Shown here in pieces: positions 22,095-34,289 of a DNA stretch of 64,000 nt. The notes beneath the pieces are model-generated. The model had not been told where the DNA came from. It was given only the letters and a program-made list of their open reading frames with translations, and did no database searches. Source of the stretch: Dastarcus helophoroides (lineage: Eukaryota; Arthropoda; Insecta; Coleoptera; Bothrideridae); contig CM053337.1 in NCBI GenBank assembly GCA_028583605.1, positions 19,984,488-20,048,487 on the forward strand, in the 5' to 3' direction. The translations under genes and the position numbers were made by a program. Numbering within the stretch: the stretch's first letter is position 1; each line of letters opens with the position of its first letter.

Positions 22095-24292
22095 TCATGT
22101 TAATTGAGATTTTCGACAATTACACAGCCATTTAATGATACGGGCGTTCCGCTCGACTATCGACGGGGGCTCACTAGGTCGAAACGCCGAAGGGCAGTAA
22201 TCGATATTATCTAAGGGTCTACTCGAGTCTACAGTGGACACATCCGAAAAAAACACGGGGCTATCCGACGACGACCTACTGAGACTCAACATCTCTTCGT
22301 AGCTATCGCTCGTCAGCCCCAAATGCTCGAAAAATTGCTCTAAATGACTAGTAGGGGGCTCCGGCGGTCGCCAATATCTATCGCTGATATCCGATTTCGA
22401 ACGCAATATCGGACGATCGCGTTTATATCGAAGGCATTTTTGGCGCTTGAACGCCGACTGCGGCGGGTACACCTGTCGGGCACGGCACTCCGGCTCCTGA
22501 CAACAGTAGTAGGAGCTCCCGCCGCTGTGCTGCGTACTCGAGCCGGAATCTCGTCGAGCGTCCTGGAAAACGACTCGTATCAATCTTATGTACTAATTTC
22601 AAAGACCGATTCGCATCATTTTTACTAATTTTAGAGAACAAGTCATCATTTTTACTTATTTTAGACAACGAATTGTATCATTTTTAATAGTTTCAGAGGA
22701 TGTACCTGTCTTGGCGGAGGGGCCGGTTCGCTTCTTTGCGTGTAATGCCCGCTGGAGCCCCCGCTGTCTCTGTTAGAAAGACTCTTGTTACTGCTTTTAT
22801 TCGAGCCTTGTAAGTCGCCTCGACAGTGCAAATCCGGTAAGCTCTTGTGACATCTTTGTGCGTATTCTGCCGGTGGACTCAATGGGGCCATTTGGTCTAC
22901 GCTGAGTTCTTCAGCGCTGTCACACACTAGCAATTGGCGGAGTTTGTTTTGTAATAGGTCGCTACTGCCAGAGTGCACCGATCTCCTGTGGGAAAGCGGC
23001 GGCAGGGACCTTGATGGTGACACTGCCACGTCTGAAAAATGTTTTCAATTTGAACGAAGCGAAAAAAACAGTAGTTCTTTGGCTTTGCTCGTGTATGCAA
23101 AAGTGTTGCTTGTGTATGCAAAAGTGTTGCTTGTGTGTGCAAAAACGTTGCTCATGTGTGCAACTGTTGCTGGAGTATGCAAAAGTGTTGCTCATGTATG
23201 CAAAAGTTGGGAGACGCCTTAGAACCGGTTTTATATTTAATGAACAATAGTTTCCAATGAAAGTTTTCTTTACGACTAAATTCCAAATTAAGAGATTATA
23301 CTTTGAGTTGAAAGAGTTAAAATTTCGGTATTACCGTGGACGATTGAATTTAAATTTCATTTAGTTTTTGGTCGAAATGGAAATAGCAGAAAAAATGTCA
23401 ATTTTTACCCGTTCGAACTATTAAAATCAAATTTCAAATAACAACATACGAAAAATTAAAATTTACAACACGGTTCAAAAAATTGAAATTAAATTCACGA
23501 TTCTGGGGGAAAAGTAAGAATTTCTGCCTCAAAAGTGAAAATTTACAAAGTTGCGATTTCTAAAAAACCACTCAAGTTTAAATAGCAATTAAAACCCTTT
23601 CAACTTTGACGTTTGGGTTTTAAAATCGAAATTTCGATTAAAACGTTTCAACATTGTTCATTATCGATAACCAATGAGTTGTTTTTATTAAAAAAAATGG
23701 GTCCATAGAAGTAAAAATGACGTTTACAAAGTGATACCACAAGTTCGACCGAATGGTTCCAAGTTTTCGTAACAAATTGCGCCTTTTCACAAAATTTCAA
23801 ACGTAAGATCCTGAAATTAAAAACTCCTCTGAATACAAAACAAAAATATGAACCAACTCGTTCAACGTTAACAATCAATGTTGCACCAAATTATTATTAG
23901 AAACAGATTAAAAAATAACTAACCTCACATATAAAATTAATAACTGAATAAAATCAACACACCTGAGGCTTGCAATTCTATATTAATTCAACTATCTATG
24001 TTAAAACCATTCGCATCACAGAATATCAACACTTACACTGGGGCAAACTTATCGGTCTGTAAGTGGTGACCTGCACCGGGCCGGCGACATTTACAGACTT
24101 GCTTCTCCTGTATGTGGCATATCCAGATGCGACGTTGGTGACTGGGCGTGTTGGGATAGACTGCGTGGTGTCCCGCACTATTTCCGATTTAACATAGAAA
24201 GGTTTGCTTTCTGCCAACAATTCGACGGCGGATTTACGCTTAGTCCGCATACTTTGCGATTTCGTCAACGTCGGATACATTATTGTGGCCAT
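22095..24292 (-). CDS. FAM110-like protein, three coding exons, 349 aa
   Basis: FAM110 proteins are centrosome/spindle-pole-associated factors in vertebrates; the insect role is unknown to me. The exons are 24292-24037, 23031-22706 and 22562-22095 (stop included). Splice sites are consensus and phases agree: donors GTAAGT and GTACAT, acceptors TTTTTCAG and TTTTCCAG; junction codons complete Tyr86 and then phase 0. Family signatures are an N-terminal box at about residues 18-38 (KSAVELLAESKPFYVKSE), a C-terminal RSKSDISDRY (about 248-257), HLEQFFEHLGL (about 267-277) and SIVERNARIIKWL (about 328-340). Both ends match the conserved FAM110 blocks; the middle is Ser/Pro-rich. Intron 1 is 1,005 bp and carries a 21-bp minisatellite. 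Upstream, an acceptor (TTTTTAG, exon from 24324) and a strong GTAAGT donor (exon end 24496) suggest a non-coding first exon above 24496. The ATG at 24292 is the first in frame. Confidence 0.85.
23082..23206. repeat. 21-bp minisatellite in intron 1 of the FAM110-like gene
   Basis: About six units follow GTGTTGCTTGTGTATGCAAAA, one with an internal deletion. It lies 50 bp upstream (on the gene strand) of the exon 2 acceptor. The flanking ORFs on both strands are repeat translations. Confidence 0.85.
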
Positions 24293-24499
24293 TGTAAAAA
24301 ATCGGGGCAGTGAAATCTTCGCAACTAAAAATAATTATCTTCGTGGGGTCGGACTACATTCCACTAATTATCTAAAAACGGATAAATACATTTTTATCTT
24401 TGGTTGGCCGTCCATAGATAAATCAAAACAATAACATATTTAAAAACAAATGAATAAATTGACAGGCGATAGCGGATTATTATTGGTTGACTTACCCCG

Positions 24500-25255
24500 T
24501 CGAGAATTATGTCGTTTAACAGATAAGAAAATAAATGTTTTGTTGCTTTGGAAAAGTGATTTATCACATATTTGCGTTTTATTTGTAAATATTTGGGACT
24601 TCTCGTAAATTGCACTGATAACCGACTGCCATTTCTCGTTCGACAGCTGACTGCGTGTCACGCATGCCCAATTTCCTTCCTGCTGTGCCGATCGCAGGCG
24701 GCAGGAAAATGAAAACAAAAGCTGCATGAACGCTTCAATAAGTGCATCGGTTTTATCGCCAAATTTGCATTTTTACGTAATACTGTGCTTTGTATGCAAA
24801 ATATCCCTGCAGACGATGCAATATGAATCAAACGCTCAATACAAACTATTATTACATTTATTAATAAAAAAAAAGTCAAATGAAAGCGTGAAATTTCGAC
24901 TATTTTCCATAATTACGAATTTAAACCCGATTTTGTTTTATGTAGTTCGAGTTTATTTTTGAAATTGCGTATTTAATTTTTCAAAATGTCAACTCGAAAC
25001 CTTCAAAATGGTTTTTTTCTGATAACTTTTTAGTTTAGCTCGAAATTTTACTAAAAAAAAATGAATAACTGCTTACGCTTTGCGTCGACGTTTTTAGCCA
25101 AACTTAAAAAAAAAGTCTTTTTTATGACATGAATTTAAAAGTCGAAGATTTAGGAAAAAAAAAACTTTCCACGGACTTCAGACTTAATTCTCTGAAATTT
25201 AATAGTTTCCTAGGAAGGCATAGAACTACGAAGGACATCCATTAAAAAATTTTTA
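24500..25255. other. Upstream region of the FAM110-like gene and spacer
   Basis: 24500-24720 is less AT-rich than its surroundings and probably holds the untranslated first exon and promoter of the minus-strand gene (inferred from the donor at 24495). I identify no core promoter element with confidence. 24900-25255 is AT-rich spacer. Confidence 0.35.
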
Positions 25256-25257
25256 TT

Positions 25258-25680
25258 TAGAAATTTCGACTTCTCGAAATTTCTTTTTTCTAGAAATTGC
25301 GAGATGAAAGCCCAAATTTCTACTTTATTCACAAATTTCGACTTCTTCTCGAAATTTCGACTTTTTTCTCGAAATTTCGCCTTTAGTTTCGAAATTTCGA
25401 GAAAAAAGTCGGAATGTTAGTGATTAAAAAAAGAAATTATGGAACGCACCCTACTGCCAACCGTCAATAATGTTTTGCAAAGAGAGTGGTGGGTCATCTG
25501 TCTAACTTAACCATAGAGTGTAGAAATTTCGAGAATAAAGTCAAAATTTCAAAGTTAAAGTCGAAATTTAGAGAAAAAAGTCGAAATTTCAAGATTAATA
25601 GTCAAAATATCGACAAAAAAGTCGAAATATCGAGAAAAAGGTTGAAATTTCGAGTTTAACTTTAAATTTCTAATAAGCGT
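25258..25680. repeat. Short TTTCGA-type arrays
   Basis: Two patches (25260-25400 and 25520-25665) consist of AAATTTCGACTTTTTTCTCG or its complement in opposite orientation on either side of about 100 bp of unrelated sequence. The two patches are therefore mutually inverted. Confidence 0.7.
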
Positions 25681-25734
25681 AGGTTTTGGACTACTAATTT
25701 TGTGGTGGCAACACTAAGAACTAGTAATATTTAG

Positions 25735-26044
25735 ACATATATGTAATACTTCTATATAGCCAGTTCCTCGTTTCTTATGGGAAAGACTTCTCTTTCTCGC
25801 TGACCTTCACACGAATTAATGAATCGCAATGCGCAGGTGCTACAAATCATCTGTGCATGGCCAAAGTCAGCTGTGCATGGCCAAACATAAACACCCGTTT
25901 AACCCGCGCGTAGCGATTGGTTAATTTTGTTCAATTCATGCGCAATACTCGCCATTTATTCATGTTCCATCTTTATCGAATTTGGTTGGAACAAACTCGT
26001 GAAGAGAATAGGGAGCTGGCCATATAGAAGTATTACATATATGT
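25735..26044. mobile_element. 310-bp MITE with terminal inverted repeats
   Basis: Inverted termini begin ACATATATGTAATACTTC and remain similar for about 35 bp. They are flanked by the direct repeat ATTTAG at 25729-25734 and 26045-26050 (7 bp if one adds the ambiguous T). There is no coding capacity. The superfamily is not clear from the termini alone. Confidence 0.75.
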
Positions 26045-26050
26045 ATTTAG

Positions 26051-26670
26051 ACACGGTCGTGTGGCAACGCTGCGACATTTCTTAAGGATGTTCTGTGTTC
26101 TTAAGGTCCTAACCTAAATATCGTTAAATATTTTGATTTGTTGTCGGTTGTTTTAAAAGTGATGCTTTTATATTTTATATCAATTTCTGCTGAACATTAC
26201 GAAATTGTTAATAGTGCAAATAAAAACAACGTTTAGTCCGATTATTTCGAGCGAACAACCTCTGAAATGTAGGCAACATACTAATCGTCAAAATATCTTA
26301 CGCGTGAAGGTAGCTTTAGTTCTGGTGAAACAGAATTTTTATAACTCAAATATTAGATTTCTCCCGCAAAATGCCAAAGGTTTGAACTTACAGTGAAATT
26401 CTAAACAATTTTTTGTTAATAAACTCAATTTTTCTTAATTTTGAGATGGAATTTAATTGTTAATCTTGCAAATTCAATCTTTTCGAGAAAAAAAGTTGAC
26501 ATTTCGAGTCAAGAATTATATTTCTAAATTGGTAAAAAAAAAGTTAATCAATTCCCCTTCTAACCCTTTATACTTTCCAATTATATTTAAAGAATTTATA
26601 TTTTTCAAAAAGTTCGTTACTTTAAATGGAACTAATGCCAACTAATAAACAAAATTTTTAAAAATTCGAT
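26051..26670. other. Unassigned spacer downstream of dysbindin
   Basis: No supported gene. A plus-strand ATG followed by a possible donor near 26371 has nothing to splice to that I can see. Confidence 0.4.
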
Positions 26671-26671
26671 A

Positions 26672-26677
26672 TTTATT
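26672..26677 (-). terminator. Candidate polyadenylation signal of dysbindin
   Basis: AATAAA on the minus strand lies about 96 bp downstream of the dysbindin stop codon, the expected position for a short 3' UTR. AT-rich surroundings make chance matches likely. Confidence 0.4.
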
Positions 26678-26772
26678 AAACTCTATTAAAAATATATTTA
26701 ATATTGCACCATATACATACTATATAAAAAATAATTAACAAAAATATAACATCATCCGATTAAAAAATATAT

Positions 26773-27529
26773 TTAATTCTCTTCGAAGAATTGGTCCAGT
26801 TCTTTTTGATCCAAATCCAAATGGATTTCCTCCAGTAAGGCACTTGGCTGTTTTTTGGATAAATCCAACTCTGTAACAAAAAAAAACTGCATCAAGGGAC
26901 CCAAAAATTAAAAACCACTCACTAGGTAGGGAGCCGCAAGTCTTATAAATCTCTAAATCAGTGTTAAAAGCTTCCTGAAACACTTGCTGCCGTTCGGAAA
27001 GCAGTTTCTTCATATTTTCTTCTCGTTTGGCAACTGCCCTCGCATAATTCTCCTTCAATTTCTCTTCATACTTAACTAAAGCTTCCTTCTTTCTTATCTC
27101 ATACTGATCCAAATGAAACTTATGCTCCTTCTTCATATTCTGATAATCTCGCTCATCAATAATATCCTCCAATTCATTAAGCGCTTGCTCGACAACGTTG
27201 AACATCTCATACAACTTATTAATTTGTACTACACAGTGCTTAATTTCTTCAGTAAACTGCGGCTTCGTCAATATCCCGTGAACTGTACTAATGTTACTCT
27301 TGTCATGTTCGATCTTCGTATAAATTTTATCTATCGTGGTGGCTACCTCGTCTGCTAACTTAACATTATCCTCGTTCTGCTCGTGAATGTGCTCCCATTG
27401 TCGTTTGAAGTGCTGCAGCAACTCGGCCCCAGCGTTGAAGTTCTCCCCGGAATCGGACGCCTTTTTACTCCCCAAAAGACCTACGTTTTTGCCAACGCTG
27501 AATATTTTTTCTCTTAAATTTGATAACAT
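26773..27529 (-). CDS. dysb: Dysbindin homologue (BLOC-1 subunit), two coding exons, 234 aa
   Basis: Dysbindin is a coiled-coil subunit of BLOC-1, which works in endosome-to-lysosome-related-organelle trafficking and synaptic homeostasis. Exon 1 is 27529-26923 (202 codons plus one base) and exon 2 is 26870-26773. The 52-bp intron has a strong GTGAGT donor and a TTGTTACAG acceptor. Removing it replaces a nonsense tail by KLDLSKKQ...DQKELDQFFEEN, a typical acidic dysbindin C-terminus. Family signatures are NAGAELLQHFKRQWEHIHEQ (about 32-51) and ERQQVFQEAFNTDLEIY (about 179-195); the region between is coiled-coil-like. The protein is shorter than vertebrate dysbindin, as in other insects. A minus-strand AATAAA lies at 26677-26672, about 96 bp after the stop. 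The ATG is in frame with no in-frame upstream extension. Decayed copies of this 5' end lie upstream. Confidence 0.9.
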
Positions 27530-27824
27530 AGCTCATAATCGGTGGAGCTTTTCAAGGTTGTTTGATACGGGGAATATTAGGTCGTAAAATTGAGGATAAA
27601 CATAGAGAACACCTCGATCAAAGACAAGACCTCGATAGACATGAAAGACAAGATAAACATAATTTGTTGACATGTGTCAATCATGTAATCAGCTGACTTT
27701 GGGTCTTTTAACTACTAAACGTTTAAGCTAACAACTTCTGCGTTATCAAGTTTTATGGTTTTGGGATCAATTTTGTATATTATTCTCGTTTTGTTGGTAA
27801 ATCATTCGCATTTATTATTGAATA

Positions 27825-28010
27825 TTGTTTGAAGTGCTCCCCCGGCGTTATAGTTAAGATTCTCGTCGAAATCCGCCGTTTTCTGCATAGTATGAAGTAT
27901 ATGGTCTACGCTCACTAAGCTCTACGACTTTCGCAATGAAGCTAATGGTTGTTTTATATTTTTTAACGTAGTTTATAATCTTTGAAGCTTTTTAAGACTT
28001 GCATCAAAGA
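27825..28010 (-). pseudogene. Decayed tandem copy of the dysbindin 5' end
   Basis: On the minus strand this segment aligns by eye with 27405-27575, covering the leader and first ~40 codons. Both share an AAAAGCTTC/AAAAGCTCC leader block, GATTAT(A/G)A(A/G)CTA, the AAAACG-GTAG stretch, a GGCGGATTTCGACGAGAA counterpart of the SDSGEN codons, AACGCCGGGG for NAG, and GCACTTCAAAC for the QHFK region. The start codon has become ACG and there are indels and stops. The upstream flank is duplicated as well (27640-27785 matches 28010-28145). This is a tandem duplication of the gene start, now broken. Confidence 0.7.
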
Positions 28011-28149
28011 CAGGATAAACGTAATTTGTTGAAATGTGTCAATCATGTAATCAGCTGCCTTTGGGTCTTTTAACTACTAGACCTTTAAACTACCAAATTC
28101 TACGTTACCAACTTCTATGGTTTTGGGATCAATTTTGTCGTTGATTGAA

Positions 28150-28585
28150 TACATATTAGATATATATACCTTAGGACAAAATGCGTATACCACTTTTCTC
28201 TATGCATACTCCAAAACGTTGTTAAGGAAGTGCTGGTACCTAGTGGTCAATACTAAAACCTCTGAGTAAAACTATTACACTTTGGCAGGGGAAAACAGAG
28301 TTCTTTATGGTTTTGGTCATTTATCCAAGATCTACACCAAAGTCAAACAATAATTATTTTCTCTTATTGATATGTCCAAGGTCGCCGCGTGATGGGATGG
28401 CAATTGGACTGAATTTTATACCCAGGTTTCTTAAGTTTCACTTCAATGAATACACTTTTAAATTATGAAACTTTGACAAAACACCTTTTTCTTATAGAGT
28501 TTAAGACATTTTATTAACTTCGAATTTTTAAGCCAAATTCTCATCTTTAACTTGAAATATACTGTTCAAAATTTTCGAATTTTTA
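28150..28585. other. Unassigned spacer
   Basis: AT-rich; no ORF, tandem array or transposon end recognised. Confidence 0.4.
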
Positions 28586-28589
28586 GAAA

Positions 28590-30085
28590 AATTAGAAATT
28601 ACTAAACGAATGCAGTAAATTTTAAGAAATAACTCCAAATTTAAAAAAAACCCGTGAAATTTATCCTTTTAATTTACAACTCGTTATTAATTGAATATTT
28701 TCAATTTGAAGTCAACATTTTAGGAAAAAGAGAAATAATAATAATTACTAATTTAAAGTTAGAATTTAAAGTAAAAAAATTAAATTTATTTACAAAAATG
28801 TTTTCAAAATTTCAACTTAAACTTGCTACTTTTTTTCCTTCGATTCAAAATTTTATTTTTTTTTAAATTGTTCCCAATAACTCGCGTTTAAATTGGAAAA
28901 TTCGAGACCTTTTTTTAACAAAATGTTTATTATTCTAGTAATTTCAACTTTTTATAGACGTGTGGAAAATCTCTTTTTATTTTTAAAATCATAACTTTTT
29001 CTCAACATTTCGAATTGTAAATTTACAAGTTTATTCTTCTCTTCATATTTCCACTTTAATCACGAAATCGGATTTTTCTAGAAATCTTGTATTTTCGAAC
29101 GAACTTTTATTTAAAGTCGTGACCGTTATATTTTTTACTCTTCAACTTGAAACGTGTCCTGAGCATTTTATATTTTTGATTTTTTACTCTTTAACTCAAA
29201 TTGTCCGTTGATATTTTACCTGGTTATACCCGTTATCCTAATCATTCCATTCCTATTCCGACCGACTAATTCGCAACAGATGGGGTGCTGTACTGATTCA
29301 TATTTTTCCACTCACGCCTACCTGGTAATTTACAGATTCAGTATGAAAGAAAAACCTTAACTTTATAAGAACATAAAATAAATCAGAATAACTACTAAAC
29401 GAATATAGAAAATTTTAAGAAATAACTCTAAATTTATAAAAAATCGCGAGATTTATTATTTTATTTTATAACTCGTTATTAATTAAATATTTTCAATTTG
29501 AAGTCAACAGTTTAGGGAAAAAAGAGAACAATTATTGCAAATTTAAAGTTTGAATTTTTGAAATTTAAAGCAAAAAAATAAATTTATAAAAAAAACTTTT
29601 CAAAATTTCAAGTTGAACATGATACTTTTTTCCTTCGATTCAAAATTTTATTTTTTTAAAATTTTTGACAATAACTCACCTTTAAATTGGAAAATTCGAG
29701 ACATTTTTTTTAACGAAATGTTTATTATTCTAGTAATTCCAACGAGTGGAAAATCTCACTTTTTCTTAAAATTTAGAATTGTAAATTTACAAATTTGTTC
29801 TTCTCTTCATATTTCCGCTTTAATCACGATATCAGGATTTTCTAGAAATTTTGTATTTTCGAACGAATTTAAAAAAAAAAATTGGAAATTTCGGTATTTA
29901 ATTAAAGTCGTGAGTGAGATATTTTTTACTTTTCAACTCGAAACGTGTCGTGAGCATTCTATATTTTTTCTTTTTTACTCTTTAACTCAAATTGTCCCTT
30001 GATATTTTACCTGGTTATGCCCGTTATTTTAATTATTGCATTCCGATACCGACCGACTAATTCGCAGTAGATGGGCTGTTGTTCT
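28590..30085 (+). repeat. Direct duplication of about 0.8 kb
   Basis: 28590-29290 and 29390-30085 are diverged direct copies. Matching blocks include AATTTTAAGAAATAACTC, AACTCGTTATTAATT, TTTCAATTTGAAGTCAACA and, near the right end of each copy, GATATTTTACCTGGTTAT and ACCGACTAATTCGCA. Small indels differ between them. Neither copy has coding potential. Confidence 0.8.
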
Positions 30086-30089
30086 GATC

Positions 30090-30755
30090 AGTGTTACAGT
30101 GCAAAATACGAAATTACTGAAATTTTGATTACATTCCTGACTTTTTTTAGCAACATTTAAATGTTATATTCCTTGTATTTCGTGACAAATTCAAAATTAA
30201 ATTGTATTTATTATATATTTGCTTTAATGAGCTTTTAACAAATCAATTTTAACAGAAATTTATTTAAATCATATTAAATAAAATATTTTCTAAATAAAAT
30301 CAAGACGAATTGGAATTCAATTGTTTTCTCAGCGGAATAATGTTAGACAGTAAATTCTGTACTACTTTTCCCATTAGGCTTTCTTGTATTTCCAATGGTT
30401 TACGAGATCCTTATAGTGGAAATCAAATTTGATTCAACCTGTATATGATGAAAATAAGTTGACTCCTGTTCTGTCCCAAGCAAATCAAAACGGTCTGCTC
30501 TTCGAAAAGGATCATTTAAGGATTCAGTTGTGATTGTGTTTTCGTATAAATCTTATCAATATGTTCATAATATCAAAATCATGGAATGAAGCACTTAGTT
30601 TACTTTGGGAATTTCCAATGAGCTAGCTCCTATTTGCATCCAATTGCTAGGGTCAACATTAAATAGTACTTATCCTATTATTATATTACTTTAAAGAAAT
30701 ATTCAACATTTCTCAGATGGGAGTCAATTCTCTTAAGAATGTGTCAATGAATGAA
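30090..30755. other. Unassigned spacer
   Basis: No supported feature; AT-rich unique sequence up to the foldback arm. Confidence 0.4.
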
Positions 30756-30756
30756 A

Positions 30757-33700
30757 CCCTTAAATAATGGGTCACTCCAGCCTCCAGCACCAGGCAAAAT
30801 AAAACCTGTTTTATGACTGGGTAAATGGCAAGTCTGGCATTACAATTGTTGTTTGAATTAGCTAGAATATTGGCTAAATATATCGTTGTATTTGTCTTTA
30901 ACTGAATTTAATTAAACATCCCCAAAAGTTTATTCTTCATGGTGGACTTTTATTGGTCGGAAACATTATGTTTATTAATTTAATTTAAAATTTCTACGAC
31001 CAGTTTGGAAATATTTAAATTTTTATTAATGTTTGTTGACAATATTCAAAAACTGTTTTCGAATATTGTCAACAAAGATTAATAAAACTTTAAATATTTC
31101 CAAACTAGGTCGTAGAAATTTTAAATAAAATTAAATAAATCCAACAATGAACCGGTGGAAAAGGATTATGTATGCATATTTTCTGATAAACTTTTTGTAA
31201 ATGAATTTAATTGATATATAATTAATTTAAACTCGAAATTTCAACTTTTTCCTTAAAATTTGTAGTTTATGTAAATTCGTTTTTTAAGTCTTTGTTGACT
31301 TTAATTAATTTATTTATAAAAATCATTATTTTTTTGATATTATTTTTTATTGTTTACAGAATTTTTGGAATTTCAGAATGTATATGTTTTCAAACCGGCT
31401 TGAGTTGTGTTTAAGAAAGAAGCTGTGCGTATTATTTTTTTCGCCCTTATTATTAAAGACAACTCTTATAATACCATAATACTGCAATAATAATTATTAA
31501 ATCAAACATTTTTTTGGTCCCATTTTATCTTTGGTGTAGAAAGTCATGACTCATCCTAATTAACGCTAACTGACAACATAAGCGCTGCAAAAAAATTAAA
31601 TTAGGAAAACTTGGCAATTGCCTTTTTTTTAAATTTGTTTTCCAACTATTCAAAATTTAGACTTTCTTTAAACATTTTGATTTTTTTTGAAAATTTAACT
31701 TTTTATGAAAATGAAATGAAAATTTCCACTTTTTTCAAAATTTTGACATCTTTGAAATTTTCAACTATTCAAAATTTCGACTTTTTTAAAAATCACGAAT
31801 TTTTCTAAAATTTCGACCTTTTTAAAAAAGTCAACTTTTTTTGAAGATCTTAACTTTTTCCAAAAATTGACTGAAATTTCGACTTTTTAAATTTTATACT
31901 TTTTCCAAAAAATTCTTGATTTTCTTTGAATATTTCGGCTTTTGATAATTTTTAATGTTATTCAAAATTTTCGAATTACTTAGTTTTGTTTTTAAAAATT
32001 TTTAATTTTTTTAAAGAACTGCACTGCACCAGTTTTTTCAATTTTGATATTTTTTTGAAAATTGATATTTTTCCAAATTTCGTCCATTTAAAACATTTTC
32101 CTTTTTGCAGTTTTTGACGTCAATATTGTGACTATTATATTACGATTTGTTTGCATAATTTCGACTTTTTGTGAATAATTTCGACTTTTTTTTTGAGGTT
32201 TATTTTTTTTGAAAATTTTACTTTTTTTGAAAATTTTTACATTTTTCAAAATTTCAGCTTTTTTCAAAATTATCAATTTTTATTAAATTCCAACTTTATG
32301 ACAATTTTGACATTTCACTAGTGTTTTAAATTATCATTATTTTCAAATTTTTAGCTTTTCTAATTTTCATTTTTTTTTAAATTTCAGAATATTTAAAAAA
32401 ATTTCGACCATTTTTCAAATGAATCTATTTTTCAAAGTTTAGATTTTTTTAGAAATTTAAAATTTCTTCAAAATTTTACCAATTATCTTAAAAATTTCGT
32501 TTTTTCATTCAATTTCAATTTTTTTTTAATCTAATGAATTGTTCTGAAAATTCCTCCTTTTTTCAAACTTTTAACATTTTTCTCAAAATTTTGACTTTAT
32601 TTCCCAATGTTGAAATTTTGCCTTTTTTAAAAGTTTCTCAGCAAAAAGTCGAATACTCGAAATTTTATCAAAATTTTAAGTTTATCTAACATTTGGATTT
32701 TTAAACAGTTTTTATGAATTTCGAATTCTCAAAATCTTAGCTTTTTACTAGAAATTTCCCGTTAAAATTTGAATATTATTTCGATTTTTTCAAGTCTCAC
32801 AAAAAGCGAACTTTTTTCTCAAAACAAAGTGTTTTCGTGTTAAAATTAGAATTTTATTTCGGTTTTTTTCTAAGACTCATAATTAACAAGAAAAACAGAT
32901 ATTGGTCAATTTGAACATTACTTTTTTCCCAACTACAAATATCTATAAATATTTTCCATTGTAAAATTTGTGCATCTTGATGGCAAGAAATACTCTCAGT
33001 TCAAATACAACTTTTAGAAAAGGAACACCCTTCCTGTAATTTTATCATTTTACCCAAACATCTGTTTTTACTTAGAAAGTAAGATAAATAAACAACGTAG
33101 TTCAATTGGCCTGCATCACAATAGCAGACAAAACTTCAAAAGGGGCTGGGCGAGTCATAACAGTAATTATTATAAAATTGCTTTTCGTTGAAATTTATGC
33201 TTCAAGTTTGTTATTATGATTAATTACACTCTTTTATGAAGTACATATTTCTGCTTAAATTCTTTAGAAATACAGCTGTACTTGGAAACACCAATAGAGC
33301 AATAGAAAAGGATAAATAGGCAGTACACTTTTTGAAAATAGTCCAAATCAAAAACAAACAAACGAAATTAAAATTAAGGCAAAGACGCATGAAAAACGCT
33401 GAAAAATGTAAAAAAGTAGGACATGACATAAAATCCGGTCTCTAGTAATTATTATGGCAGTATTATGGTATTATCGAAGCTGTCTTTAATATTAAGGTCA
33501 GAAAAAAATAATTCGCAACATCCAAAACTTAGGGCTTCTTTCTTAAACAGAATTCATGCCGGTTTAAAAAAATATATAATGCTGAAATGCCAAAAATTCT
33601 GTCTAAACAATAAAAAATATTTTCGAAAAAGTAATAATTTTTATAAATAAATTAATTAAAAGTCAATAAAAACTTAAAAAACGAATTTACATAAACTTCA

Positions 33701-34038
33701 AATTTTAAGGGGCAAAAATTGAGATTCCGAGATTAAATTAATTATATTAATTAAATTAATTTAACAAAAAGTTTATCAAAAATTTTAAGACATACGCATA
33801 CATATTCTTTTTACACTGGTTTATTGTATTAACTAATATTTAAATTTGTTTTAAATTCTTTTAGGAATCTTAAGTTGAATTCAGTTAAAGAAAAATATAA
33901 CGATTTGTTTATTCCAACAAGAGCATTTTGGCTAATTCAAGCAACAATGCTAATGTCGGACTTGCCATCTACCCAGTCATAAAACAGGTTTTATTTTGCC
34001 TGAAGGCTGAAGTGACCCATTACTTAAGAGTTCAAACG
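30757..34038. mobile_element. Foldback-like structure with ~0.6-0.75 kb inverted arms
   Basis: The left arm (about 30757-31503) and right arm (about 33443-34038) are inverted copies. They share outer blocks with CCCAGTCATAAAACAGG and GTGACCCATTA, a middle block with AAATTCTGT and TAAACAATAAAAAATA, and inner blocks with CAGTATTATGGTATTA. The left arm carries an extra palindrome. The 1.9-kb centre is diverged TTTCGA-type repeat with no transposase. Long inverted arms around a repeat-rich centre resemble Drosophila Foldback-type elements, but no target duplication is evident. The plus-strand ORF at 33928-34203 starts inside the right arm and is probably spurious. Confidence 0.6.
30980..31140. 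repeat. Long near-perfect hairpin in the left foldback arm
   Basis: Arms of about 75 bp (AAATTTCTACGACC-AGTTTGG... and complement) face each other around a loop of a few bases near 31057. The right foldback arm lacks this palindrome, so it arose or was inserted after the arms separated, or was lost from one. Confidence 0.8.
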
Positions 34039-34289
34039 ATTTCAAAATACTACCCCACCAGCCGCTCATCACTGACGGCTGTCGGAACCTGCAATTACCG
34101 TGTCCCTCTATTGGTGAAAAGATTAAATAAAAGGATGCAGAGGACCAGGGATAAGATCAAGTGGACGCAAAGACCATCATTGATTTTGGTGGATGCGTCC
34201 TGAAGGAGAGCTCCTGCGCGTCCAAAAATGGCGTACGCTTTTACTCCATTGTTTCCGCCATCTATACTATATTCAATCAACGATTTTGT

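Noticed and set aside
22344..22628. 94-residue plus-strand ORF over the FAM110-like exon 3
   Set aside because: It is antisense to a supported coding exon whose minus-strand translation matches a known family.
26371..26385. ATGCCAAAG followed by GT as a micro first exon of a plus-strand gene
   Set aside because: No downstream plus-strand exon is visible before the opposing dysbindin gene; chance is enough to explain it.
33928..34203. 91-residue plus-strand ORF
   Set aside because: It begins inside the right arm of the foldback structure, has no recognisable domain, and the inverted left copy does not conserve the frame.
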